DNA of 5,584 nt. Origin: Methylococcaceae bacterium (GTDB taxonomy: Bacteria; Pseudomonadota; Gammaproteobacteria; Methylococcales; Methylomonadaceae). The DNA lies in NCBI GenBank assembly GCA_030699345.1, contig JAUYMX010000215.1, positions 1-5,584 on the forward strand, read 5' to 3'. The position numbers and the translations under genes are program-made. Shown here piece by piece: positions 1 through 5,464 of this stretch. Under the pieces are notes generated by a model, which worked only from the letters and a program-made list of their open reading frames with translations, did not search any database and was not told where the DNA came from. The stretch's first letter is position 1, and every line of letters begins with the position of its first letter.

Positions 1-1
1 C

Positions 2-1042
2 CAAGCTAAAACACCCGGCGATATTATTGCCGACGCGATGACCCAACGAGCGCAACAAGCACTGGCTGCCATACCCGATAAACTGGCAGCTTTGCCACGC
101 TTTGTCACGGCATTCATGCCCAAAGGCTTGGTTGGCATTACCGCATTGCAGGCGCTGTCAAAACCAGAAGCTGCCGATGAAGACATATCTATCCCGCAAA
201 CGCCAATCCCGGAGCTACCATCGCTACACAAAATGATCGACGACCTTGAAGCAGGCGGTGTTGGCGTCATCATGACCATGGGCAAAGGCGGCGTCGGTAA
301 AACCACAGTGGCTGCGGCAATTGCCACATCCTTAGCCTTGCGCGGCCATCAAGTGTTGTTATCCACTACCGATCCGGCGGCGCATGTTGCCGCCGCGATT
401 GAAACACCGGTGCCAGGTTTATCGGTAAGCCGAATCGACCCGCAAGTGGAAATTGAGCGTTACCGGCAAGACATTATGACCAAGGCGGGGACCAATCTTG
501 ATGCCAGTGCCAAAGCCATGCTTGAAGAGGATTTACGCTCGCCATGTACCGAAGAAATTGCGGTATTTAGAGCCTTTGCCAACACTGTCGCAGAAGGCAA
601 AGACCGCTTTGTGGTTTTAGACACCGCGCCTACCGGCCACACTATTTTATTGCTGGATGCCGCCGAAGCATATCACCGCGAAGTATTGCGGGTGCAAGGA
701 GATATACCCGAAGCGGTGCGCCAGCTGTTACCGCGCTTGCGTGACCCGGCATTTACCCGAGTGATTGTCACCACATTGGCCGAAGCCACACCGGTGCACG
801 AAGCCGAGCGCCTGCAGCAAGACTTGCTCCGCGCCGGTATCACGCCTTATGCATGGATTATCAACCAAAGCCTGCTTGCCAGCGGCACGCACGACCCGCA
901 ACTGGCCCAGCGGGGACACTATGAAATTCCTTTTATCCGCAAGGTGGCCGAACAATTATCAACACGTTGCGCATTAATTCCCTGGTTGGCAGAAGCGCCG
1001 ATTGGCGGCAAAGGTTTAACGAAGATGACAGAGCTTTTGTAG
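2..1042 (+). CDS. arsA: Arsenite-stimulated ATPase ArsA, C-terminal half (5'-partial)
   Basis: This is the cytoplasmic ATPase that energises arsenite/antimonite export by an inner-membrane permease. The frame is open to the window edge, so the gene is cut. An ATG at 38 has no Shine-Dalgarno sequence, and the residues around it continue the A1-to-A2 linker of a two-domain ArsA of about 580 residues. Numbered from that ATG, the A2 domain shows the P-loop GKGGVGKTT (82-90), the switch motif DPAAH (112-116), DLRSPCTEEIAVF with Cys170, and the ArsA signature DTAPTGHT (195-202). By eye Cys170 matches E. coli ArsA Cys422, one of three metalloid ligands; the other two belong to the unseen N-terminal half. 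The segment YHRE, then ATPVHEA and the AWIINQSL block, follow the family to the C-terminus. arsC starts 37 bp downstream, which fits one operon. The identity is secure; whether the N-terminal half is intact cannot be seen. Confidence 0.95.
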   Translation, partial: QAKTPGDIIADAMTQRAQQALAAIPDKLAALPRFVTAFMPKGLVGITALQALSKPEAADEDISIPQTPIPELPSLHKMIDDLEAGGVGVIMTMGKGGVGKTTVAAAIATSLALRGHQVLLSTTDPAAHVAAAIETPVPGLSVSRIDPQVEIERYRQDIMTKAGTNLDASAKAMLEEDLRSPCTEEIAVFRAFANTVAEGKDRFVVLDTAPTGHTILLLDAAEAYHREVLRVQGDIPEAVRQLLPRLRDPAFTRVIVTTLAEATPVHEAERLQQDLLRAGITPYAWIINQSLLASGTHDPQLAQRGHYEIPFIRKVAEQLSTRCALIPWLAEAPIGGKGLTKMTELL

Positions 1043-1067
1043 GAATTACTTTAATCATTTATCCATC

Positions 1068-1074
1068 GAGGAAA
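1068..1074 (+). promoter_or_regulatory. Ribosome binding site of arsC
   Basis: GAGGAAA lies 5 bases before the ATG at 1080 (8 bases counted from GAGG). It is a good Shine-Dalgarno sequence and it supports this ATG as the arsC start. No terminator or promoter is evident in the 37-bp gap after arsA, so the two genes are probably cotranscribed. Confidence 0.75.
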
Positions 1075-1079
1075 CCGCG

Positions 1080-1571
1080 ATGAACCAACAACCCTTAAAC
1101 ATCCTGATTCTATGCACCGGCAATTCCTGCCGCAGCATTCTCGGTGAAGCGCTGATCAACCATCTGGGCGGTGACCGCTTTCGCGCCTTCAGTGCCGGTA
1201 GCCACCCGACCGGCCAAGTCAATCTCAACGCATTAGCGACCTTAGCAAAACACGGCTTGCCGACCGACGGCTACAGCAGCAAATCCTGGGATGTGTTCAC
1301 CGAAGGCCAAATCGACATCATGATTTCCGTGTGCGATTCCGCGGCTGGCGAGAGCTGCCCGGTTTATTTAGGCAAAGCCGTGCGCGGTCATTGGGGATTA
1401 CCTGATCCGGCTCATGTATCCGGCAGCTCTGAAACTATTGAGGCAGCGTTTGAGGCGACTTACCAAGCCTTGGAAAAGCGCATTGCACAATTGTTGGCCT
1501 TACCTGTCGAAAGCCTCTCCAAGCAAGAACTCACCGAAGCTTTAAACAAAATCGGCAGTGAACCGCTATGA
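1080..1571 (+). CDS. arsC: Arsenate reductase ArsC, low-molecular-weight phosphatase (thioredoxin) type
   Basis: This cytoplasmic enzyme reduces arsenate to arsenite, the form exported by the next gene's product. The 163-residue protein has the low-molecular-weight tyrosine phosphatase fold. The nucleophile loop CTGNSCRS begins at residue 12 (Cys12-X5-Arg18), the general-acid motif DP is at 109-110, and two further cysteines, Cys85 and Cys93, lie in SVCDSAAGESCP. This corresponds to the Cys10/Cys82/Cys89 relay of S. aureus ArsC, in which a disulfide is shuttled out and reduced by thioredoxin. The spacing here is CX7C rather than CX6C. A glutaredoxin-linked variant cannot be excluded from sequence alone. 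The C-terminal helix region (about 118-163) is longer than in eukaryotic LMW-PTPs, as is usual for proteobacterial ArsC. The start is set by the GAGGAAA site. The stop overlaps the acr3 start (ATGA), so translation is probably coupled. Confidence 0.95.
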   Translation: MNQQPLNILILCTGNSCRSILGEALINHLGGDRFRAFSAGSHPTGQVNLNALATLAKHGLPTDGYSSKSWDVFTEGQIDIMISVCDSAAGESCPVYLGKAVRGHWGLPDPAHVSGSSETIEAAFEATYQALEKRIAQLLALPVESLSKQELTEALNKIGSEPL

Positions 1572-2632
1572 ACAACAATCAAGAACTAACTCCCAAGCAT
1601 TTAGGCTTTGTAGAACGTTTTCTAACCCTGTGGATTTTTACAGCGATGGCAGGCGGCGTAGGTCTCGGCTATTTTGTCCCTGATGTCACCCAATGGTTGA
1701 CCCGTTTTCAAGTCGGCACCACCTCGATTCCCATTGCCATCGGCCTGATCCTAATGATGTATCCGCCGCTGGCCAAGGTGCGTTACGAAGAATTGCCGTT
1801 AGTATTCAAAAACACCAAAGTGTTGATTTTGTCATTGATACAAAACTGGATCATCGGCCCGGTGTTGATGTTTACGCTGGCGGTAGTTTTCCTGCGCGAT
1901 TACCCGGAATACATGGTCGGCCTGATCATCATCGGCCTAGCGCGCTGCATTGCAATGGTCTTGGTATGGAATGATCTGGCCGAAGGCGACACCGAATACT
2001 GTGCCGGTTTAGTGGCGTTTAACTCCATCTTTCAGATGCTGTTTTTTTCGGTGTACGCCTACGTGTTCGTGACCGTGCTGCCCGACTGGCTAGGCATTGC
2101 CTCGGGTCTGGAAGTTAAAATCACCATGGGGCAAGTCGCGGAAAGTGTGTTGATTTATCTGGGCATCCCATTTTTTGCCGGCATGTTTACGCGCTTGGTG
2201 CTGGTGAAACTTAAAGATGTGCAATGGTATGAAGAAAAATTCATCCCCAAAATCAGCCCGATCACCTTGATAGCGCTGTTGTTCACAATCCTGGTGATGT
2301 TTTCCCTCAAAGGCGAAATCATCGTGCAACTGCCGTTAGATGTATTGCGCATCGCCGTGCCGCTGGTGATTTACTTTGTCATTATGTTTTTAGCCACCTT
2401 TTATATGTCGGCCAAAGCGGGCGCCAGCTACCCAGTAAGTGCCACCCTGGCATTTACCGCCAGCGGCAACAACTTCGAACTGGCGATTGCCGTGGCCGTG
2501 GCAGTATTTGGCCTGCAATCAGGCGAGGCGTTTGCGGCAGTGATCGGGCCGCTGGTGGAAGTGCCGGTGTTGATTGGCTTGGTTAAAGTGGCGCTGGTTT
2601 TTAGGCGAAAGTATTTTTTGCCGATAAGTTAG
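1568..2632 (+). CDS. acr3: Arsenite efflux permease, ACR3 family
   Basis: This inner-membrane carrier exports arsenite. The protein is 354 residues long, typical for ACR3, and rich in hydrophobic segments consistent with about ten transmembrane helices (first near 20-37, last near 322-345). Family signatures visible are ARCIAMVLVWNDLAEGD (125-141), containing the conserved thiol Cys127 thought to bind As(III), TASGNNFELAIAVAVAVFG (297-315), and GPLVEVPVLI (327-336) with the conserved helix-10 Glu331. This is the ACR3 (BASS-related) family, not the unrelated ArsB family, although databases often label it arsB. The ATG lies inside the arsC stop (4-bp ATGA overlap) with no strong Shine-Dalgarno sequence, so it is probably translated by coupling. 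The upstream arsA suggests a pump that can use ATP, although ACR3 works alone on the proton motive force in many bacteria. It is the last gene of the operon in this window. Confidence 0.95.
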   Translation: MNNNQELTPKHLGFVERFLTLWIFTAMAGGVGLGYFVPDVTQWLTRFQVGTTSIPIAIGLILMMYPPLAKVRYEELPLVFKNTKVLILSLIQNWIIGPVLMFTLAVVFLRDYPEYMVGLIIIGLARCIAMVLVWNDLAEGDTEYCAGLVAFNSIFQMLFFSVYAYVFVTVLPDWLGIASGLEVKITMGQVAESVLIYLGIPFFAGMFTRLVLVKLKDVQWYEEKFIPKISPITLIALLFTILVMFSLKGEIIVQLPLDVLRIAVPLVIYFVIMFLATFYMSAKAGASYPVSATLAFTASGNNFELAIAVAVAVFGLQSGEAFAAVIGPLVEVPVLIGLVKVALVFRRKYFLPIS

Positions 2633-2647
2633 CTCATCTCTGATAAG

Positions 2648-2711
2648 TCCTGCGACAGGCTCAGGACGAACGGTAAGGTGTTGATTTCGTTCGTGGTGAG
2701 CTTGTCGAACC
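2648..2711. repeat. REP-like inverted repeat between convergent genes
   Basis: Two 20-base arms face each other: CGACAGGCTCAGGACGAACG at 2653-2672, and CGTTCGTGGTGAGCTTGTCG at 2688-2707. They are reverse complements at 17 of 20 positions (two adjacent mismatches and one G-T wobble), with a 15-base loop. The flanks TCCTG at the left and AACC at the right complete the usual unit. The motif matches the dispersed GTTCGTGGTGAGCTTGTCGAAC-type element known in many genomes, where it appears as VRQAHHER and VRPEPV peptides in false reading frames. It lies between the acr3 stop and the res stop, so it could act as a two-way transcription stop. There is no clean T tract, so that role is inference. Confidence 0.8.
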
Positions 2712-2721
2712 ATGAACGAAA

Positions 2722-3411
2722 TTAACACGCCACTTTCTGATAAACATCCGTAATCTCCCGCCCATTCCACACATAGCAATAATGCGCGCCCTGCCGAACA
2801 GGCGATAAAATCCGAGGCCGGAAAACCGCAACACATTCGCCGCCTGACAACCGCACACTGTCGTAAGCAATGCCGTTTGAGCCGCGGGCACGCAGCTCTC
2901 TCGCCATCACTTGAGCATTGCCATAAGCACTTATCTCAGGCGTATAAACATCCGCCATTTCAGCCTGACTACCACGAATATCATGCAAATCAGCATCCAG
3001 ATCAGACGCATAACTGCGCATGTCAATTTCTATCGGCAGCTCATTGGTCGCGGCTAAAAACAAGGCTCGATGAAACTTAGTCTCCGCAATCGCCGTCGCA
3101 ATATCAGCCGCGGCATAATAAACACCATAACTGCCATCGGTAAATCGGCTACCTTCTGGATTAAGGTGGGTGAAAGCCGCCATAATCGGCGTGGTGCCCG
3201 GCCCTGAAATACGTTCTTCCGGCGGTACCAGGTTAATTTCCCCGGCTTCATCGCGCAATCGATCATTAGTTAGCGCTTCGATGGCAAAGACAATTTCCAG
3301 ATCTTCCGGCGCAGCAACACGGTCAAATAATCCGGCAGGCGGAAACCGGCTGGGCACCAAGCGCCAGCAAGGCGTCCAGCTGATACGGCTTAATGGCGGC
3401 TGCTTACTCAT
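2722..3411 (-). CDS. RES-domain toxin of a RES/Xre toxin-antitoxin system
   Basis: This is a 229-residue cytoplasmic protein with a RES domain. Characterised RES toxins degrade NAD+ (NADases or phosphorylases, such as MbcT) and arrest growth when freed from the antitoxin. The core is recognisable from GSRFTDGSYGVYYAA (87-101) through ATAIAETKFHR (105-115) to SNGIAYDSVRLSGGECVAVFRP (178-199). By eye the conserved triad is Arg89, Glu110 and Ser185, with Tyr98 or Tyr99 also in the pocket; the spacings suit known RES proteins. An N-terminal part of about 85 residues (WRLVPSRFPPAGLFDRV and on) makes it longer than compact RES toxins of about 150 residues and marks the long subfamily. The ATG overlaps the antitoxin stop by 4 bp with no good Shine-Dalgarno sequence, so toxin synthesis is probably coupled to antitoxin translation. 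All key residues are present, so it looks active. The stop lies 11 bp from the REP-like repeat. Confidence 0.92.
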   Translation of the reverse strand: MSKQPPLSRISWTPCWRLVPSRFPPAGLFDRVAAPEDLEIVFAIEALTNDRLRDEAGEINLVPPEERISGPGTTPIMAAFTHLNPEGSRFTDGSYGVYYAAADIATAIAETKFHRALFLAATNELPIEIDMRSYASDLDADLHDIRGSQAEMADVYTPEISAYGNAQVMARELRARGSNGIAYDSVRLSGGECVAVFRPRILSPVRQGAHYCYVWNGREITDVYQKVAC

Positions 3412-3812
3412 GACCAGCCGCGCTGCCCGTCCAGATATTGCCGCACCACATACAGGTCGGCAACATGGCCTGTCAGCATGCGTTCAAGCGCCGATTTGCC
3501 TTGAAAAGGTATCGCCGAATTGGGCCGCTTTAGCCATTGGTCGGCCGCATCCGCTTTGGGCAATAACACCTGCAAGGCTTTATAAATGCCGAAAATATAC
3601 GAAAGCCGCTCCAATTTATCCGGATTAAGCTTGGCCGATTCCGGCTGCTTCTTCCATTTAAAATACGTACTCCGGGAATCCAAGCCCAACAGCGTCATCG
3701 CCTCGTCGGCATTAAGACTCCACGCAGTCGCGATATTAAAAAATGTGAGTAAGGCGGCTTTGGAAAGCTTCGCGCTATCGGAAGAAAGTTGAGCGGTGGC
3801 AAGTGATAACAT
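3408..3812 (-). CDS. Xre/MbcA/ParS-family antitoxin (DUF2384) partner of the RES toxin
   Basis: This is a 134-residue antitoxin that neutralises the RES toxin by blocking its NAD pocket and represses its own operon. The N-terminal half (about 18-60, TFFNIATAWSLNADEAMTLLGLDSRSTYFKWKK) reads as an Xre-type helix-turn-helix. The C-terminal half (about 63-134) is the toxin-binding DUF2384 domain, with the characteristic KSALERMLTGHVADLYVVRQYLDGQRGW end. The family usually ends in a short tail that enters the toxin, and RGWS fits this. The start is supported by AGGAGA six bases upstream. The gene is first in a two-gene minus-strand operon, antitoxin before toxin, the usual order. An AT-rich palindrome over its promoter suits autoregulation by this protein. 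Family and pairing are secure; repression of this exact promoter is inferred. Confidence 0.93.
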   Translation of the reverse strand: MLSLATAQLSSDSAKLSKAALLTFFNIATAWSLNADEAMTLLGLDSRSTYFKWKKQPESAKLNPDKLERLSYIFGIYKALQVLLPKADAADQWLKRPNSAIPFQGKSALERMLTGHVADLYVVRQYLDGQRGWS

Positions 3813-3818
3813 GGGGTA

Positions 3819-3824
3819 TCTCCT
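3819..3824 (-). promoter_or_regulatory. Ribosome binding site of the antitoxin gene
   Basis: On the minus strand AGGAGA precedes the antitoxin ATG (3812) by six bases. This strong site contrasts with the poor one before the toxin and would favour antitoxin synthesis. Confidence 0.75.
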
Positions 3825-3836
3825 GATATTGATTCA

Positions 3837-3865
3837 ATTATAGATTTAATGTTAAATTAAGTCTA
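3837..3865 (-). promoter_or_regulatory. Predicted sigma-70 promoter of the RES/Xre operon
   Basis: Read on the minus strand, TAGACT (3860-3865, four of six matches to TTGACA) is followed by a 17-base spacer and a perfect TATAAT (3837-3842). Transcription would start near 3830, leaving a leader of about 18 bases before the antitoxin ATG that contains the AGGAGA site. The spacer length and the perfect -10 make this the best promoter seen in the window. Confidence 0.7.
3841..3865. promoter_or_regulatory. Near-palindromic operator of the toxin-antitoxin operon
   Basis: TAGATTTAAT (3841-3850), a 5-base centre GTTAA, and ATTAAGTCTA (3856-3865) form an inverted repeat with 9 of 10 positions paired per arm; one more pair (3840/3866) extends it. 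It covers the -35 box, the whole spacer and two bases of the -10 box, so bound protein would block RNA polymerase. A smaller perfect dyad, ATTGA-T-TCAAT (3828-3838), lies over the -10/start region and may be a second half-site. The antitoxin's HTH is the obvious candidate binder; this is inferred from position and symmetry. Confidence 0.65.
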
Positions 3866-3965
3866 TTAATGGACTACGTCAAGGGAAGCATTCATACTGC
3901 TGCAAAGTAGTGGATGAGAAAAGCTCGCTTGAAATCAGACACTTGTTGCAACTGCGTTTTTAAGA

Positions 3966-3992
3966 TTGGACAATATACGGAAACCTTATAAT
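3966..3992 (+). promoter_or_regulatory. Possible promoter of the HEPN-like gene
   Basis: A perfect TATAAT at 3987-3992 lies 25 bases before the ATG at 4018. TTGGAC at 3966-3971 is a possible -35 box, but the spacer is only 15 bases (16 if ATTGGA at 3965 is used), so the -35 assignment is weak. The rest of the gap from 3866 to 4017 shows no gene or clear structure. Confidence 0.4.
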
Positions 3993-4017
3993 TACTTAGG
4001 CATTAAAAAGAATAAGC

Positions 4018-4767
4018 ATGGATGTTCAATATTTTTTAAAACGACAATTAAGCTTTATTCGGCAATTTTACGATATATCATCCGCGCCTTTTATTGAACG
4101 TAAGCGTCTGATTGAAGCTGAAGAATATCCTTTTTCCCCCCCACCTTATTATGGCGAAGACCCAGAGCCATATTTTCTTCAAGAATTTATAGAGGCGGAT
4201 GAATCGCTCCAAGTTCTTGGATGTGTCTGTGTTTCAATGCTCTCAAATGTCTTTAAAATTTATTTTAAAGAGTGGGATCGTAGGATTGGGCAGCCTGATA
4301 TTAAAAAAAATATTAATTTGAAATGTGAAATTTGTAATAAAAAAGTTATAGATGCCAAGCCAAAGGATGAGATTACAAAAGCATTTGAGAAAGGTTTTTT
4401 AAATGGTTACAGGGCATATTTTGCTCAATTCGATGTTAATTTTGAGGATAGTCCATCAAAACTTGAAGTCTTGGAGGAAATTGTTCTTGTGAGAAATAAA
4501 GCTCAACACCTAGAGTCAATCACTATGAATACCCAATCTTACTCAGTCCATGAATTAAAAAAGTTACGCCCCCCCTTTTTTATGGATGATTACACTGCCT
4601 CTCAATTTTCAAATGCTGGTGAAGGCAATCAAGAGTCATTTGAGTTTCTTGCATTCCTTGAGGACACATCAATTAGAGTTACTGGTGAAAAATTATTTGC
4701 CGCAATATCTGAAATGGAAGTTTTTACTGAATGGCTAGAAAATTTATGGAATACTCGTGATCGGTAA
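4018..4767 (+). CDS. Uncharacterised HEPN-like protein
   Basis: The protein has 249 residues and I cannot name it. It has no signal peptide or membrane segment and reads as mostly helical. Its N-terminus (FLKRQLSFIRQFYDISSAPFIERKRLIE, 6-33) and the block EFIEADESLQVLGCVCVSMLSNVFKIYFKEW (56-86) look like long amphipathic helices. The segment LEEIVLVRNKAQHLES (152-167) carries Arg159-X4-His164, the RX4-6H motif of HEPN domains, many of which are metal-independent RNases in toxin and defence systems. A lone CEIC pair (103-106) has no second pair nearby. No MNT-type nucleotidyltransferase partner is adjacent. The gene is AT-rich: 25% G+C in the sample 4021-4080 against 52% at 901-960 in arsA, suggesting acquisition. 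The ATG is chosen as the first in frame, with only a weak purine-rich site (AAAAAG) upstream. The gene is divergent from the antitoxin by 205 bp. A real coding gene is likely; the HEPN assignment is moderate. Confidence 0.7.
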   Translation: MDVQYFLKRQLSFIRQFYDISSAPFIERKRLIEAEEYPFSPPPYYGEDPEPYFLQEFIEADESLQVLGCVCVSMLSNVFKIYFKEWDRRIGQPDIKKNINLKCEICNKKVIDAKPKDEITKAFEKGFLNGYRAYFAQFDVNFEDSPSKLEVLEEIVLVRNKAQHLESITMNTQSYSVHELKKLRPPFFMDDYTASQFSNAGEGNQESFEFLAFLEDTSIRVTGEKLFAAISEMEVFTEWLENLWNTRDR

Positions 4768-4782
4768 AATATCCGTAGGGCT

Positions 4783-4854
4783 GTAGGATGTGCTGAACAC
4801 CGTAAAGCGCATCGTTCGCGACCGATGCGCCTCCTAACGTCGGCAGCATCCTGC
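4783..4854. repeat. Hairpin-forming REP-like palindromic repeat
   Basis: This is a 72-base imperfect palindrome with 32-base arms and an 8-base loop (4815-4822). The inner stem is perfect: GCGCATCG (4807-4814) with CGATGCGC (4823-4830). The outer stem pairs GTAGGATG (4783-4790) with CATCCTGC (4847-4854) with one G-T wobble. The middle is only partly paired. G+C-rich and structured, it stands out from the AT-rich gene before it and resembles dispersed intergenic palindromes of gammaproteobacteria. There is no T tract, so it is not an obvious terminator. Confidence 0.7.
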
Positions 4855-4921
4855 GTGATACCTGGCCAAATAATCGATTGACACCAAGCATTCAAAAGAA
4901 CAGGAAAAGCCCGAGAATCAT

Positions 4922-5191
4922 ATGCCAGCAATTTCGATGTTCTATGGAATCATAATCTACATGTATTTCATGGATAACAAGCAACATAACACTCCGCATA
5001 TTCATGCCAAGTATCAAGAGTATGAAGTGATTGTTTCTATTCCGGACGGTAATGTGTTGGAAGGCAGTATTCCCAATGCAAAAATGAAGCTTCTTCAAGC
5101 ATGGATTGAATTACACAAGGACGAACTGGTTGCGGATTGGGAGCTTGCAGTAGCGGGTCAGCAACCTTATAAAATAAATCCTTTGAGGTGA
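4922..5191 (+). CDS. DUF4160 family protein
   Basis: This is a small soluble protein of 89 residues that matches the DUF4160 family along its whole length. The N-terminal MPAISMFYGIIIYMYFMDN (1-19) is the family's opening block, followed by the conserved HNTPHIHAKY (22-31) with His26 and His28, then LQAWIELHKDELVADWELAV (58-77), and a short KINPLR end. The biochemical function is unknown. DUF4160 genes commonly sit directly before DUF2442 genes, as here, and the pair has toxin-antitoxin-like dimensions, but I know of no firm demonstration. The start at 4922 matches the family N-terminus; the upstream signal is only a weak GAGA (4913-4916). The DUF2442 gene begins 5 bp after the stop, so the two form one transcription unit. 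No convincing promoter is visible in the 67 bp after the preceding hairpin. Confidence 0.88.
   Translation: MPAISMFYGIIIYMYFMDNKQHNTPHIHAKYQEYEVIVSIPDGNVLEGSIPNAKMKLLQAWIELHKDELVADWELAVAGQQPYKINPLR
5185..5190 (+). promoter_or_regulatory. Ribosome binding site that decides the DUF2442 start
   Basis: GAGGTG, continuing as GAGGTGATC, lies six bases before the ATG at 5197. It overlaps the stop codon of the DUF4160 gene. It supports ATG 5197 rather than the in-frame GTG at 5188, which is part of this same site and has no ribosome site of its own. Confidence 0.7.
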
Positions 5192-5196
5192 TCAAC

Positions 5197-5436
5197 ATGA
5201 ACCCAAGAATTAGCGAGGTCTCACCAGCGGACGACTACAAATTGAAGCTTACTTTCACTAACGGGGAGCAAGGTATTTATGATTGCTCTAGTTTGCTCGA
5301 TTTTGGTGTTTTCAAAGAACTCGGGGACAAAAACTACTTTAACCAAGTTAAGGTATTAGATGGCACGGTTGTCTGGCCCCATGAACAAGATATTTGTCCT
5401 GACACTCTCTACCTTGACTCAGAGAAAAGGACATAA
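5197..5436 (+). CDS. DUF2442 family protein
   Basis: This is a 79-residue soluble protein of the DUF2442 family, a small alpha/beta fold of unknown role sometimes fused to DNA-binding domains. Visible family features are the opening strand pair ISEVSPADDYKLKLTFTNGEQGIYDCSSLL (5-34), the VFKELGDKNYF segment (38-48), and the closing VVWPHEQDICPDTLY (58-72). Length and end are normal, so the gene does not appear cut by the nearby insertion sequence. The ATG at 5197 is preferred over GTG 5188 because of the well-spaced GAGGTG. It is translated directly after DUF4160 with a 5-bp gap; the constant pairing of these families suggests joint function, but whether one acts as antitoxin is not shown. The transposase gene on the opposite strand ends 28 bp downstream, and no terminator is seen in between. 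Confidence 0.88.
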   Translation: MNPRISEVSPADDYKLKLTFTNGEQGIYDCSSLLDFGVFKELGDKNYFNQVKVLDGTVVWPHEQDICPDTLYLDSEKRT

Positions 5437-5464
5437 CTCGTAGATACCGTCTTGGCAGTCAATA

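Noticed and set aside
38..40. ATG at 38 as the true start of a single-domain ArsA
   Set aside because: The frame stays open upstream, there is no ribosome site, and the sequence around it resembles the linker between the two ArsA halves.
2519..2891. Minus-strand open frames with VRQAHHER and VRPEPV-type peptides after acr3
   Set aside because: These peptides are the known translation of a dispersed REP-like DNA repeat; the frames also overlap acr3 or the res gene and have no ribosome site.
3170..3628. Plus-strand open frame across the res/xre junction
   Set aside because: It lies opposite two well-recognised genes, lacks a ribosome site and has no family-like sequence.
4324..4335. CEIC motif in the HEPN-like protein as a zinc ribbon
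   Set aside because: Only one CxxC pair is present; the other cysteines (C69, C71) are in a helix-like segment well upstream and do not form a second knuckle.
4878..4883. Perfect TTGACA before the DUF4160 gene as a promoter
   Set aside because: No -10-like hexamer is found 16-18 bases downstream (the position reads CAGGAA), so a promoter call is not supported.
5188..5190. GTG start for the DUF2442 gene, overlapping the DUF4160 stop
   Set aside because: The GTG is part of the GAGGTG ribosome site that serves ATG 5197, and no Shine-Dalgarno sequence precedes it at a workable distance.
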